Shown here in pieces: positions 52,641 to 61,662 of a stretch of 64,000 nucleotides of DNA; the stretch's first letter is position 1, and each line of letters starts with the position of its first letter. Where the stretch lies: contig NZ_JALKFZ020000003.1 of NCBI RefSeq assembly GCF_023243075.1, positions 160,238 through 224,237 on the forward strand. Reading direction: 5' to 3'. The position numbers were made by a program, and so were the translations under genes. The notes below the pieces were generated by a model. The model worked only from the letters and a program-made list of their open reading frames with translations, searched no databases and was not told the origin of the DNA. Origin of the DNA: Frankia sp. AiPa1. Its GTDB lineage: Bacteria; Actinomycetota; Actinomycetes; Frankiales; Frankiaceae.

Positions 52641-52721
52641 CCGCCCTCACCCGCTCAACCCCGCCCCCGCCCCCGGCACTCGGCACTCGGCTCCCAGCCA
52701 CCGATCCGGGCCCGGGTCCGG

Positions 52722-54161
52722 TCAGCCGACCCGGCCGGGCCGGGGGGCGGCGGCTGAGGAGCCGTCGCCCGCGGCCGGGGCGCCGTCGCGCGGGGTGGGG
52801 GGTGACTGCGTCGGGTCGCGCCCGGGGGCAAGCGCTCCCCGAGCGACCGTCCAGCGCAGCAGCGGCGGCGCCATCACCGAGGTGCCGACCGCGACGAGCA
52901 CCACCACCGTGTACCCGGCGGAGCTGATCACGCCCAGGCGCAGTCCCGTGCCGGCGACCACGATCTCGACGACACCGCGGGCGTTCATCCCGGCGCCGAG
53001 CGCCAGCGCCTCCCAGTGGCCGAGCCGGCCGAGCCGTGCGCCGAGGTAGGCGCCGACGAACTTGCCCACCACCGCCACGGCCAGCACGACGGCTGCCGCG
53101 GCCAGCACCTTCGGCCGGCCCAGGGCGCTGAGGTCGACCCGCAGCCCGGCCATCGCGAAGAACAGCGGGGCGAGCACCCCGGTGGCCACCATGCGCAGCG
53201 GCGCGATGAGCCGCGGGTCGAACGAGCGGCGCGACCCGATCACCATGCCGACAACGAACGCCCCGAAGATCGCCTCGAGTTTCAGCGCCTGGGTCGCGGC
53301 GGCAGCGCCGAGGATCATCACCGTGCAGGCCAGGCTGACCGACGCGGCCGGCGAGTCGGCGCTCGTGCGACGCCGGCCACTCCAGGACAGCGCCGCCTCG
53401 GCGACGGGACGCCCCACCACGACCGCGACCACCACCGTCGCGAGCACATAGGCCACCGAGGTGAGCACGTCTGCGGTGCGCACACCGGTCGTCGCGAGCG
53501 CCGACACGACCGACAGCAGGAGCCAGCCGACGGCGTCGTCCACGGTGCCCGCGGCGAGCGTCATCTGCCCGATCCGGTTGTGCAGCAGGTCAAGGTCGAC
53601 GAGGACCCGGGCGATCACCGGAATGGCGCTCACCGCCATCGCGACGCCGAGAAACAGGGCGAAAACCCCGGCGTCGACATTCCCGGACAACAGGCCGGAC
53701 GGCATCAGCAGCCCGGTCGCCACGCCGAGCCCGAGCGGGATGATCAGGCCACCCAGGCTCACCTGCACCGCGGTGCGGCCACGGCGCAGCACACCGGCGA
53801 CGTCCATCTCGGTGCCGGTCATCCCGACGAACAGGATGACGCCGAGCTGCCCGACGGCCTCGACCAGATGGAACCGGTTGGGGTCGGTGGGGAACAGCCA
53901 GTGGGCGGCGTCCGGCGCCGCCTTCGCGAACACGGACGGCCCGAACAGGATGCCGGTGGTCAGCTCGCCGACGATCGCCGGCAGGCCGAGCCGTTCGGCC
54001 AGGCGGCCCAGCAGCAGCGCGCCGGTCAGCAGTGACGTGACCCCGAGCAGAAAGACCAGCAGATCATGCGGCGGGATCGCCGCCACGGGCCTCGTCGCGG
54101 CCGCGAGGTATCCAAGCTCGACGCCGCCAGAAGCGTCACTGCCCACGCCGCGACCTCCCAC
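52722..54161 (-). CDS. Cation:proton antiporter (CPA2/Kef-type)
   Basis: The 479-aa product has 12 or so hydrophobic segments and the family motifs LGLPAIVGELTTGILFGPSVF, GVILFVGMTGTEMDV, AMAVSAIPVIARVL and LGAGMNARGVVEIVVA. The Asp in AAGTVDDAVGW is the likely ion-binding residue of CPA2 exchangers (an N-D or D-D type site). Such proteins exchange Na+ or K+ for protons at the cell membrane. The C-terminal tail (from about 440) is Pro/Gly/Ala-rich and cytoplasmic, without a KTN/TrkA domain, so nucleotide gating as in KefC is not expected. The frame begins with a Gly/Ser-rich lead before the first helix. Confidence 0.87.
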   Translation of the reverse strand: MGGRGVGSDASGGVELGYLAAATRPVAAIPPHDLLVFLLGVTSLLTGALLLGRLAERLGLPAIVGELTTGILFGPSVFAKAAPDAAHWLFPTDPNRFHLVEAVGQLGVILFVGMTGTEMDVAGVLRRGRTAVQVSLGGLIIPLGLGVATGLLMPSGLLSGNVDAGVFALFLGVAMAVSAIPVIARVLVDLDLLHNRIGQMTLAAGTVDDAVGWLLLSVVSALATTGVRTADVLTSVAYVLATVVVAVVVGRPVAEAALSWSGRRRTSADSPAASVSLACTVMILGAAAATQALKLEAIFGAFVVGMVIGSRRSFDPRLIAPLRMVATGVLAPLFFAMAGLRVDLSALGRPKVLAAAAVVLAVAVVGKFVGAYLGARLGRLGHWEALALGAGMNARGVVEIVVAGTGLRLGVISSAGYTVVVLVAVGTSVMAPPLLRWTVARGALAPGRDPTQSPPTPRDGAPAAGDGSSAAAPRPGRVG

Positions 54162-54407
54162 GGTGCGTGCGCGCCGGTGCGGCCAAGTAGCAGCGTGGGT
54201 GCGCCCAGCGCCAGTATGGCAGCCCTTCGTGGGGTCTGAGGCTACTTTCGGTGGTCCACTGTCACGTGTTCATCCGCGGCCTCGGGCCGTCGGTCTCCCT
54301 CTGGATGCGAGTCCCACAGGGGACCACAAGCGGGTGAGTGTGAACGTTGTCTCGGACGCGGCCCTCCCCCGCGGTCCTGGGCGTGGCCGCGGCGGAAGAA
54401 TGCGGAT

Positions 54408-55523
54408 GTGTCACATCTCGAGTCGTCGCGTCCCGACCTGTCCCGTCCCGACCCGTCTCGCCGTGGGGTGGCCCGCGCCGCGCCGGGCCGGTTCGAGCTC
54501 GTGCGGACGCCCACCTTCGCCGGCGCCGCGCTCGAGCGGGACGAGAACCTGCGTCGCGACGCCGCCCGGCAGAAGGAGGGCTGGGCGAACGCGCGGGTTG
54601 TCGTTGTCGACGAGGAGGGACACGTACCGGTGGTCTGGCCGTCCGAGGACGCGGCAGCCGACCAGACCGCGCCGCGGCTGTGGACCCGACCCGGCCTGGA
54701 GCTGGCCGGCTTGCCGCCGACGGACGCGATGCTGCTCGGCGAGGCGGCCGGAACGGCCTACTGGGTGGTCCGCGGGGAGCGGGCGCGTGCCGCGGCCAGC
54801 CCCGCGGTGCGGTGGCCGCATCCGCACACGGTGGGTGGCGAGTTCGGCCCCCTCGACGGTGCCCTGCTGGCCGCCGCGATCGGCCTGGTGAACTGGCACG
54901 CTCGTGCCCTGTTCTGCACGCGTGACGGCTCGCCGACGACGCCGGTCAACGCCGGCTGGGGCCGCGTCTGCGAGTCCGCGCGGCATGAGGAGTACCCGCG
55001 CACCGATCCCGCGGTGATCGTCCTTGTGCATGACGGCGGCGACCGGGTTCTACTGGGACGGCACCAGGCCTGGCCACCCGGCCGGTTCTCGGTGCTCGCC
55101 GGGTTCGTGGAGGCCGGCGAGTCGCTGGAGGCCTGCGTGGTGCGGGAGATCGCCGAGGAGGTCGGCATCGACGTCACCGACGTGCGCTACCTGGGCAGCC
55201 AGGCCTGGCCGTTCCCGCGTTCCCTGATGGTCGGATTCGAGGCGTTGGCGGATCCGGACCAGCCACTGCGGGTCGACGAGGCCGAGATCAGCGAGGCCCG
55301 CTGGGTGCACCGCGACGAGCTGCGCGCGGCGCTGGCCCGCGGCGAGTGGCCGGCCAGCTCGCGCTCACGCGGCCCGAGTCGCACCACGCCCGAGGACGCG
55401 GCCGCCGCGTCTGGGCGCGCCGACGAAACTGCCGGAGGCGAGGATGCCGCCCCGTCTCTGTTGGTGCCGGGCCGCATCTCCATCGCCCGCAACATGCTTG
55501 ACTCCTGGGCCGCCGCCGGCTGA
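54408..55523 (+). CDS. nudC: NudC-like NAD(H) pyrophosphatase (Nudix)
   Basis: The 371-aa product has the three NudC parts: a divergent N-terminal domain, a region where the zinc ribbon should be, and the Nudix domain with GFVEAGESLEACVVREIAEEVGI (the Nudix box). YLGSQAWPFPRSLMVGF is the family's S-Q-P-W-P-F-P-x-S motif with Ala for Pro. NudC enzymes hydrolyse NADH to NMNH and AMP and remove NAD caps from RNA. The zinc-ribbon cysteines are largely lost: FCTRDGSPTTPVNAGWGRVCESARHEEYPR keeps two Cys, neither in a CxxC pair. The GTG at 54408 follows GGAAGA. A Ser/Gly/Ala-rich insert (330-350) is not in typical members. Confidence 0.86.
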   Translation: MSHLESSRPDLSRPDPSRRGVARAAPGRFELVRTPTFAGAALERDENLRRDAARQKEGWANARVVVVDEEGHVPVVWPSEDAAADQTAPRLWTRPGLELAGLPPTDAMLLGEAAGTAYWVVRGERARAAASPAVRWPHPHTVGGEFGPLDGALLAAAIGLVNWHARALFCTRDGSPTTPVNAGWGRVCESARHEEYPRTDPAVIVLVHDGGDRVLLGRHQAWPPGRFSVLAGFVEAGESLEACVVREIAEEVGIDVTDVRYLGSQAWPFPRSLMVGFEALADPDQPLRVDEAEISEARWVHRDELRAALARGEWPASSRSRGPSRTTPEDAAAASGRADETAGGEDAAPSLLVPGRISIARNMLDSWAAAG

Positions 55524-55553
55524 TCTCGTCCCGCGGGTCCGATACGGAGGTCA

Positions 55554-56906
55554 TCAGGCCGCCGCGGACGTGGTCAGCTCGACGCGTGGGGCGAGCAGCG
55601 CGGCGGCGAGCTGGGTGGCGGCGACGCAGGCGACCGTCGCCGGCCAGCCAGCAGCGGTCCAGGCCAGGCCGATCAGGGTGCCGCCAACGCTGGAACCGAG
55701 GTAGTAGCCGAGCAGGTACAGCGCCGACGCCTCGGCACGGCCGGTCCCTGCCCGCGCGCCGATCCAGCTGCTGGCGACCGAGTGGGCGGCGAAGAAACCG
55801 GCGGTGTAGACCACCAGCCCGATCAGAACGCAGCCAAGATTGTCCGGCACCGTAAGGGCCAGTCCGGACAGCGCGACCGCGACCGCCCCGAGCAGGACCG
55901 GTCGTCGCCCGAGCCGGACGGTGAGCTGCCCGGCGACGGTCGAGGTGAGCGTGCCGGCGAGATACGCGCAGAACACCAGGCCGATGGTGGCGCTGGAGAG
56001 GTGGAACGGCTCCTCGGTGAGTCGGTAGGTCAGGTAGTTGTAGGTGGCCACGAAACCGCCCATGAGCGCCATACCGACTCCGCACAGCCGCAGGATCCCG
56101 CGGTCGCGCAGATGGCGACGGATCGTGGCGCCGCTGCCAGCGCCACTGCCAGCGCCGGGGCCGCTGCCCTCGTCGGCGGCCCGGGTGGAACCACCGTTGG
56201 TGCCTCGGCCGGCAGCGGTGCGGGCGGGGCCGGCCCGGATGCCACCCGGGACCATGACGGCGAACACGATGGTGCACAGTGCGCCGACCCCCGCCACCGC
56301 GGCCACCGCGGTCCGCCAGCCGGCATGGGCGTCCAGTCCGGCTGGGATGAGGCGGCCGAGCAGACCGCCGAGCGAGGTCGCGGACACGTACATGCCGATG
56401 GCCGGGGCCGCCGCGCGCGGGTGTACCCGGTCGCCGATGTGTCCCATCGCCACCGCGACGACGGACGAGAGCGCGATCCCCGCGGCCCCGCGGGACATCA
56501 GGAAGAGGGGAAAGTCCGGCGCGGCGGCGCCCAGCCCGACGCAGAGACATCCCACCACCAGGCCGACGATCATCACTCGGACCGGACCGAACCGTTCGGC
56601 CAGCGCGGACATCGGCAGCACCGAGATCGCCAGGGCTCCGGTCGTCACCGACACGGTGAGGCTGGACAGCGTCGCGTCCACGCCAAAGGCGGCGGCGATC
56701 CGCGGCAGCGATGCCTGCGTCGAGTAGAGCATCGCGAACGCGGCGAGCCCTGCCGCCGCCACCGCCAGCTGCAGACGGCGCAGCACCGGCGAGCCTGGCA
56801 GCAGCAGCGCGTCGGACGGGACATCGGACTGTGCCGGCTGTCCGTGCGGCTCACGCGGCTCATACGGCCCGGGTCGCCGGAGGGGTTGCGGGTCGACGGC
56901 GGTCAC
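55554..56906 (-). CDS. MFS transporter (YnfM-like)
   Basis: The 450-aa protein has 12 predicted helices in the usual six-plus-six arrangement. The motif-A loop ALAERFGPVRVMIVG lies between helices 2 and 3, and its repeat VRLGRRPVLLGA lies in the second half. GMYVSATSLGGLLGRLIP resembles drug-efflux transporters of the YnfM/arabinose-efflux group, so export of a small molecule is likely. The central loop is lengthened by a Gly/Ser/Ala repeat (GSGPGAGSGAGSGA). I take the GTG at 56906 as start, since the frame upstream (to 57740) is the mirror of the neighbouring gene. It is followed by no partner gene. Confidence 0.85.
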   Translation of the reverse strand: MTAVDPQPLRRPGPYEPREPHGQPAQSDVPSDALLLPGSPVLRRLQLAVAAAGLAAFAMLYSTQASLPRIAAAFGVDATLSSLTVSVTTGALAISVLPMSALAERFGPVRVMIVGLVVGCLCVGLGAAAPDFPLFLMSRGAAGIALSSVVAVAMGHIGDRVHPRAAAPAIGMYVSATSLGGLLGRLIPAGLDAHAGWRTAVAAVAGVGALCTIVFAVMVPGGIRAGPARTAAGRGTNGGSTRAADEGSGPGAGSGAGSGATIRRHLRDRGILRLCGVGMALMGGFVATYNYLTYRLTEEPFHLSSATIGLVFCAYLAGTLTSTVAGQLTVRLGRRPVLLGAVAVALSGLALTVPDNLGCVLIGLVVYTAGFFAAHSVASSWIGARAGTGRAEASALYLLGYYLGSSVGGTLIGLAWTAAGWPATVACVAATQLAAALLAPRVELTTSAAA

Positions 56907-56992
56907 GATTTCCCACGTTAGGACGCCCAGGCGCGACGCATCCCATAGTGAGACGCCTCTTGCATGAACCAGGCGCAGCGGCCTGCGCGGCG

Positions 56993-57919
56993 TCAGTAGA
57001 CGCGGAACTCCGCCAGCACCTGTTCCGCGTACGCCGCGTCGCCGAGGAGCTCGGCCCGGCCCTGACGTGGCTCGCGGCCGGTCGACCACAGGATGAACGC
57101 ATCCGCCGAGGTGCGCACCGTCGCCCGCGGCGTGGCACCGCTGGCCGCCGACGGACCGCTGGCGTGCGGCCCGTCCGGCGTCGCCTCGACCGCCTGCGCG
57201 TGTGACTGGATCCGGATCGTCATGGCCTCGGGCCCGGTGATCGCGATGTGCAGCGGATCGGTGAGCAGGTCCCGGAAGCGGCTGGTGGTCATCTGCGCGA
57301 TACCCGCGGCGAGCCAGCGGACGGAGGCGGACAGCCGTCCGGCGTCGACGGCGGGCAGGGCACGCTGGACGGGCCCGCGTGGGGCCAGCACGTCCCAGCG
57401 CAGATGGCAGGTGAAGTCGAAGGTCAAGGCATCGGCGATGCTGGCGAGCGGGTAGGTGCCGGCGGTGCCCATCTCGACCGGGTGGGTGGCCAGCTCCGCG
57501 GACAGCGTGTCGAACAGGCCGACCGCGGCCGGCCTGGCCGTGCGCAGCAGCTCGAGCAGTTCGCCGGCCGGTCGGGCCGCCAGCGCGCGGGCCTGCACGT
57601 CGATGGCCGCCTCGAACTCGAGGCCCGGGGGCGCCGGCTCGGACGGCGGCAGCAATCCGGCGATGCTCGCGACTCCGGTGGTCAGGTGCGCCAGCACGGT
57701 GTGCAGTGTCCAGCCTGGACAGGCCGACGGCGCCGACCACTGCTCGTCCCCCAGGGCGGTGAACACATCGAGGGCCTCCGCGACCGAGCGGTCCAGCGCG
57801 GTGGCTCCCGCCGCGGTGGCCACCCCGGGCGTTCCGGCCTCGGCGGCGGAGCTGGACTCCGCGGCCGTCGATGATTCAGTGGCCGTCGACGACTCCGCGG
57901 ACAGCGACTCAGTAGACAT
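56993..57919 (-). CDS. TIGR03083-family (maleylpyruvate isomerase-like) protein
   Basis: The 308-aa product starts at ATG 57919 behind GGTGAGGA. After a Ser/Ala/Glu-rich lead of 40 residues it has WSAPSACPGWTLHTVLAHLTTGV, the TIGR03083 signature with one of the metal His residues, and DALTFDFTCHLRWDVLAP, where His replaces the more usual H-x-x-x-W pattern. Such DinB-like proteins often use mycothiol. Its start overlaps the end of the SDR pseudogene by 11 bases, so it was coupled to that gene. A second domain of the SCP2 type (RIQSHAQAVEATPDG, then AFILWSTGREP) follows, as in many members. Confidence 0.8.
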   Translation of the reverse strand: MSTESLSAESSTATESSTAAESSSAAEAGTPGVATAAGATALDRSVAEALDVFTALGDEQWSAPSACPGWTLHTVLAHLTTGVASIAGLLPPSEPAPPGLEFEAAIDVQARALAARPAGELLELLRTARPAAVGLFDTLSAELATHPVEMGTAGTYPLASIADALTFDFTCHLRWDVLAPRGPVQRALPAVDAGRLSASVRWLAAGIAQMTTSRFRDLLTDPLHIAITGPEAMTIRIQSHAQAVEATPDGPHASGPSAASGATPRATVRTSADAFILWSTGREPRQGRAELLGDAAYAEQVLAEFRVY

Positions 57920-58743
57920 AGTCCTCACCGGTTGAGCGCAGGGTGACGTCGGCGACTGCCACGCCGAGTGGCTGGTCGATGATGTTGACGATTGCCTCGG
58001 CGACCTCGCCTGGCGTCAGTGACCAGTACTGCGCGTGGTCGGGATCGCGCTGCTCGGCCGTGAGCCGGCCCTCGCCCATCTGGGTGATGTGCTCCAGCCA
58101 CCGGGGCGCGTTGTGCGCCGCCAGGGGAATCGCCGCCGCCCCATCCACGATCGAGGCGCCGAGGTTCGTGCCGAGAACACCACTGGGGCGCACCACGGTC
58201 ACCTTGATCTTGCCCTGGCTCTCGACCCGCAGGGCGTTCGAGAGCGTCGCGACCGCGGCCTTGGTGGCACCGTAGACCGCCGCCCCGGCCACCCCGGCGT
58301 TGCCGTACACCGAGGAGATGTTCACGATGTGGCCGCCGTACTCGGCCATCTGATCGTGTACGGCATAGATGCCGTGCAGGACAGACACCCTTGAGGTTGA
58401 TGTCGATCGTGCGGTCCCAGACGTCCGCGGCGCGGGCGTGGTCGGCGAGGAAGGCCAGCGGCATCACGCCGGCGTTGTTGACCAGGACGTCGAGCCGGCC
58501 GTACGTGGACACCACCTGGGCGGCCGCGGCCGCGAACGCCTGCCGGTCCCGCACGTCCAGGCCGAGGCCCAGCGCCCGGCCCCCCTCGGCCTCGATCGCC
58601 GCCGCCACCTTCGCGGCACCCGAGGCGTCGATGTCCAGTGCGACCGCGATCGCCCCCCGCGTGGCGGCCTGGGTGGCGATCAGCTCGCCGAAGCCCCCCG
58701 CCGCGCCTGTGACGAGCACCACCTTGCCAGTCAGATGTCCCAC
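57909..58743 (-). pseudogene. Short-chain dehydrogenase/reductase with a 4-bp frameshift
   Basis: The SDR begins at GTG 58743 (VGHLTGKVVLVTGAAGGFGE, the nucleotide-binding start) and is normal through RLDVLVNNAGVMPLAF to DRTIDINLKGV. A GACA tandem duplication at 58380-58387 (plus strand) then shifts the frame. The remaining half (NISSVYGNAGVAGAAVYGATKAAVATLSNAL with catalytic Y and K, and VRPSGVLGTNLG) reads in another frame to TGA 57909. Without the 4-bp insertion the two halves join in one open frame of about 277 residues. The substrate was probably a secondary alcohol or ketone. A sequencing error or programmed shift cannot be excluded, though the exact duplication favours a real lesion. 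Confidence 0.85.
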
Positions 58744-58873
58744 GGCGGACACGATAGGAAGGTCCAGGCGCGGGCGCCAATGGTGACGCTGCCGGCCCGC
58801 CCGCGGACCCGAACGCTGACCAGGGCGGACGACGGTCACCGCCCGGCCCGCGAGGGACCGCCCTGCCTGGGGC

Positions 58874-59530
58874 TCAGGCTGCCGGCGTCGCTGTCATGTC
58901 CATGCCGGTCATGTCGTGGCCGGTCGTGTCGTGGCCGCTCGGGCCGGTGTAGCCGAGGACCGGAACGGCGAGGGTGACCGTGCCGGCGTGGGCGAAGGTG
59001 AGGGTGAGTGGCACGCGTTGGCCCTTGGCGAGGCGGTGGACGGGGTTCTCCAGCATGGCGTGGTCGTGCCCGACGGTCAGCGCGGCCGTGCCATGTGCGG
59101 GAACGGCAAGCCTGGAGATCATCTGCATCGACTCCGCGCCACCTTTGCTGACAGTGGTGTGCAGGCTGACCGTCGGCGCGGCCGGTGTGGTGATCGAGGT
59201 GAGCGTGTCGGCGGCGTCGCCGGTGTTGGTGACGCTGAAGTATGCGGCGGCATCCGTGTCGGATGCCTGCTGCGGGATGTAGGCGCCACGGATGCGCAGC
59301 TCGCCGAGGTCGGCGCTGGCGGTCCCGGCGGGGGAGGGCGGGACGGCACCGGCCGGCGCCGAGGCCGCGGCCGTCGGCCGGGCGCCGGCCGACGGGCCGC
59401 CCGATTCGGCCGACTCGCTGGATCCGCAGGCAGCAGCGCCGAGCAGGGTCGCCGCGGCCACCGCACTCACGGCGAACAGCCGCGGGTGCGGGTGCTGACG
59501 ACGACGCGCGTGGTGGGTCTGGCTGGGCAT
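58874..59530 (-). CDS. PCuAC-type periplasmic copper chaperone lipoprotein
   Basis: The 218-aa product has a lipoprotein signal (VSAVAAATLLGAAACG), a Ser/Pro/Ala linker and a PCu(A)C domain. Copper ligands fit the family motif H(M)x10Mx21HxM: SLHTTV, ESMQMI and later VGHDHAML. The C-terminus is a His/Met-rich tail (GHDTTGHDMTGMDMTA) that can add copper sites. PCuAC proteins pass Cu(I) to Sco or cytochrome oxidase. It is the last gene of an operon with the Sco and DyP-type genes, as in the Streptomyces sco/ecuC/dtpA set that supplies copper for oxidase maturation. The DyP stop at 59534 leaves only 3 bp before the start at 59530. Confidence 0.88.
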   Translation of the reverse strand: MPSQTHHARRRQHPHPRLFAVSAVAAATLLGAAACGSSESAESGGPSAGARPTAAASAPAGAVPPSPAGTASADLGELRIRGAYIPQQASDTDAAAYFSVTNTGDAADTLTSITTPAAPTVSLHTTVSKGGAESMQMISRLAVPAHGTAALTVGHDHAMLENPVHRLAKGQRVPLTLTFAHAGTVTLAVPVLGYTGPSGHDTTGHDMTGMDMTATPAA

Positions 59531-59533
59531 GGG

Positions 59534-60799
59534 TCAGCTCTCCAATAGCTGCTGGCCGACGTAGCCCCCGGCGGGGGCGGCCGGCGGGACCGCGAACAGG
59601 GCGCTGCCGGTATGGCGGACGAAGGCGGACAGCGCGTCGAGCCGATCGAGCTTGCGCTGGACCGCGGTGAAGGCGGTCCGCGGATCGGCCTGGTAGGCCA
59701 GGAAGAACAGACCGACGTCGGGCTGGCCGTCGGCGTCCAGCCCGTCCTGGTAGGAGTAGCCGCGGCGCAGCATCCGCACACCGTTGTTGAACTGCGGATG
59801 AGACAGCCGGACGTGCGAGTTCGCCGGGATGAGCGGGCTGCCGTCGGCGGTATGGGCGAGGAAGTCGGGGTCGGTGTGCTCGCCGCCGCCGCTCAGCGGC
59901 GCGCCGCTGAGCTTGCGCCGGCCGATGACCTTCTCCTGCGCGTCGACCGTGAGCAGGTCCCAGCGGTCCAGTTCCATCCGGATCCGCCGGGCGACCAGGT
60001 AGCTCCCCCCCGCCATCCATGCCGGTGAGCTTGCGTCGGCCCATACCGCCACGTCGAACAGTGCGGTACCCGTGGCCGGGTTGTCGGTGCCGTCGAGCTG
60101 GCCCATCAGGTTGCGGGGGGTTGCGTTCGGATCATCGGCCGCCGCGGCCGACTGGCGGAAACCCTGCTGCCGCCAACGGGGGGATGCCTGCCGGCGGGCC
60201 AGCACGTCCAGGGTGCGTGCGGCGGAGGCGGCGACCATCGGGTCCTCGGCGCAGATCTGCACGGCGAGGTCTCCGCCGCCGCGGGCCGCGTCGAGCTGAT
60301 CGTGGGGAAACGCCGGAATCGGCGCGAGCTGCGGTGGGATGCGGCCGGCGAGCCCCGTCCGGCGCAGCGCCGACGCGCCCAGCCCGAACGTGACCGTCAG
60401 CGCCGACGGTGCGAGGCCGAGCGTGCGCTGACCGCCGCCGGCCGGTTGTTCGCCGGCCATCAGCGTGCCGGCGCAACGCGTCCACGCGGTCAGCAGGGAG
60501 CGCAGCCCGGCCAGCGCCTGGGCCGGGGATGGCACGACGTCGTCGGTCAGGTCATAGGAGGTGAACACGAGATGGGCGGGGGGGCGCTCGACGATGCCAG
60601 GCTGACGAGACCCGCCGGTCCGTACGGCGGCGACGGCCCGCGTCCGTTCGCGGTCCGACGCGCTCGATCCGTGCGGCCCGGCGGTCCGCTCGACCAGGGC
60701 CCCGGTGACACCGCCGGCGATCCCGCCGGCGCCGACCAGCCCGACCCGTCCCAGAAACGCCCGCCGCCCCAACCCGCGAACGGGGGGCTCCGACATCAT
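59534..60799 (-). CDS. Tat-exported DyP-type peroxidase (EfeB/DtpA-like)
   Basis: The 421-aa product starts with RRAFLGRVGLVGAGGIAGGVTGALV, a twin-arginine signal for folded export. The peroxidase domain has LMGQLDGTDNP, containing the G-x-x-D-G motif whose Asp is catalytic, and MLRRGYSY with its heme-face Arg. SHVRLSHPQFNN carries a nearby His consistent with heme ligation. DyP enzymes use H2O2 to oxidise dyes, metals or lignin-like substrates. The ATG overlaps the Sco stop by one base (TGATG), so the two are coupled. In Streptomyces, DtpA sits with Sco and ECuC in the copper pathway; the same layout here supports that role. Confidence 0.9.
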   Translation of the reverse strand: MMSEPPVRGLGRRAFLGRVGLVGAGGIAGGVTGALVERTAGPHGSSASDRERTRAVAAVRTGGSRQPGIVERPPAHLVFTSYDLTDDVVPSPAQALAGLRSLLTAWTRCAGTLMAGEQPAGGGQRTLGLAPSALTVTFGLGASALRRTGLAGRIPPQLAPIPAFPHDQLDAARGGGDLAVQICAEDPMVAASAARTLDVLARRQASPRWRQQGFRQSAAAADDPNATPRNLMGQLDGTDNPATGTALFDVAVWADASSPAWMAGGSYLVARRIRMELDRWDLLTVDAQEKVIGRRKLSGAPLSGGGEHTDPDFLAHTADGSPLIPANSHVRLSHPQFNNGVRMLRRGYSYQDGLDADGQPDVGLFFLAYQADPRTAFTAVQRKLDRLDALSAFVRHTGSALFAVPPAAPAGGYVGQQLLES

Positions 60800-61662
60800 C
60801 AGGCGCCCTTGATCAACATCGGGATGTCGTGGGCGTAATCGGCGGGGGTGATGCCGGCCAGGTAGACGGTGCGGGCGAGGCCGTCCGGGTTGAACGCGGT
60901 GACCTGTGAACCGTGGTCGACCACCCAGGTGCCGTCGGCCTGCTGCCGGGGCTTCTCCACCGGGATGCCGAAGGTGTCGGCGTAGCCGGAGATCTGCTCC
61001 CAGGTGCCGGTGAGGCCGACGAACGTCGGGTCGAACTGGGTCAGCCAGTCGTGCAGCACCGTCGGGGTGTCCCGCTCCGGGTCGGTGGTGATGAACACGA
61101 CCGCGACCTTCTGCCGGTCGGCCGCGCTGCTCTGGCTGAGGCCAGCGGCGATGTCGGCCATGGTGGTCGGGCAGACGTCCGGGCAGTGGGAGTAGCCGAA
61201 GTAGACGAGGGTGAGTTTCCCGGCCGTCGCCTTGCGCAGGTCATAGGGATGACCGGCGGTGTCGGTCAGCTGGACGTCGGGTTTCGCCATCGGCGTGGCC
61301 AGTGACGTGCCGCGCAGGCCTGGGCCCGCGGTGACGTTGTCGAGCCGGACGATCGAGCTGCCGGAACTGCCCGCGTCCGTGCTGCCCGCGCCGCATCCCG
61401 CCAGGGCGGCGGCCAGTCCGAGTGCCATCACCGCGGCCAGGGGGGCCGTGACGGCGCCGCGCCGGCCGCTGCGGCGGCTGTCCCGATGGACCCGCGTCGA
61501 CCGGTGCCCGGCTGGCTGGTGCGCGCGTCGCTGGTGCCGGAGCGGCCACGCCCTGGGCGAGCGGGGCTCGTCTCCGGATGGCTGGCACCGGGCCGGCAGC
61601 TGGGGTTCGGCGGGTGGCTGAGTCGGCGGGGGCTGATATCCGGGTGGCAGGTCTGCATCCAC
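60799..61662 (-). CDS. Sco1/SenC-family copper lipoprotein
   Basis: The Sco domain is clear: KLTLVYFGYSHCPDVCPTTMADIAAGL carries the CxxxC copper/redox pair, FITTDPERDTP follows, and DYAHDIPMLIKGA ends the protein with the distal His region partly altered. A lipobox (ALAAALAGCGAG) follows an Arg-rich stretch (RRSGRRG), so the protein is exported and lipidated. I set the start at GTG 61662, the only in-frame start with a ribosome site (AAAGGA); this gives a long 75-residue pre-signal region. The first 235 bp overlap the upstream membrane-protein frame. Sco proteins deliver copper to cytochrome oxidase CuA. It couples to the DyP gene by TGATG. Confidence 0.85.
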   Translation of the reverse strand: MDADLPPGYQPPPTQPPAEPQLPARCQPSGDEPRSPRAWPLRHQRRAHQPAGHRSTRVHRDSRRSGRRGAVTAPLAAVMALGLAAALAGCGAGSTDAGSSGSSIVRLDNVTAGPGLRGTSLATPMAKPDVQLTDTAGHPYDLRKATAGKLTLVYFGYSHCPDVCPTTMADIAAGLSQSSAADRQKVAVVFITTDPERDTPTVLHDWLTQFDPTFVGLTGTWEQISGYADTFGIPVEKPRQQADGTWVVDHGSQVTAFNPDGLARTVYLAGITPADYAHDIPMLIKGA

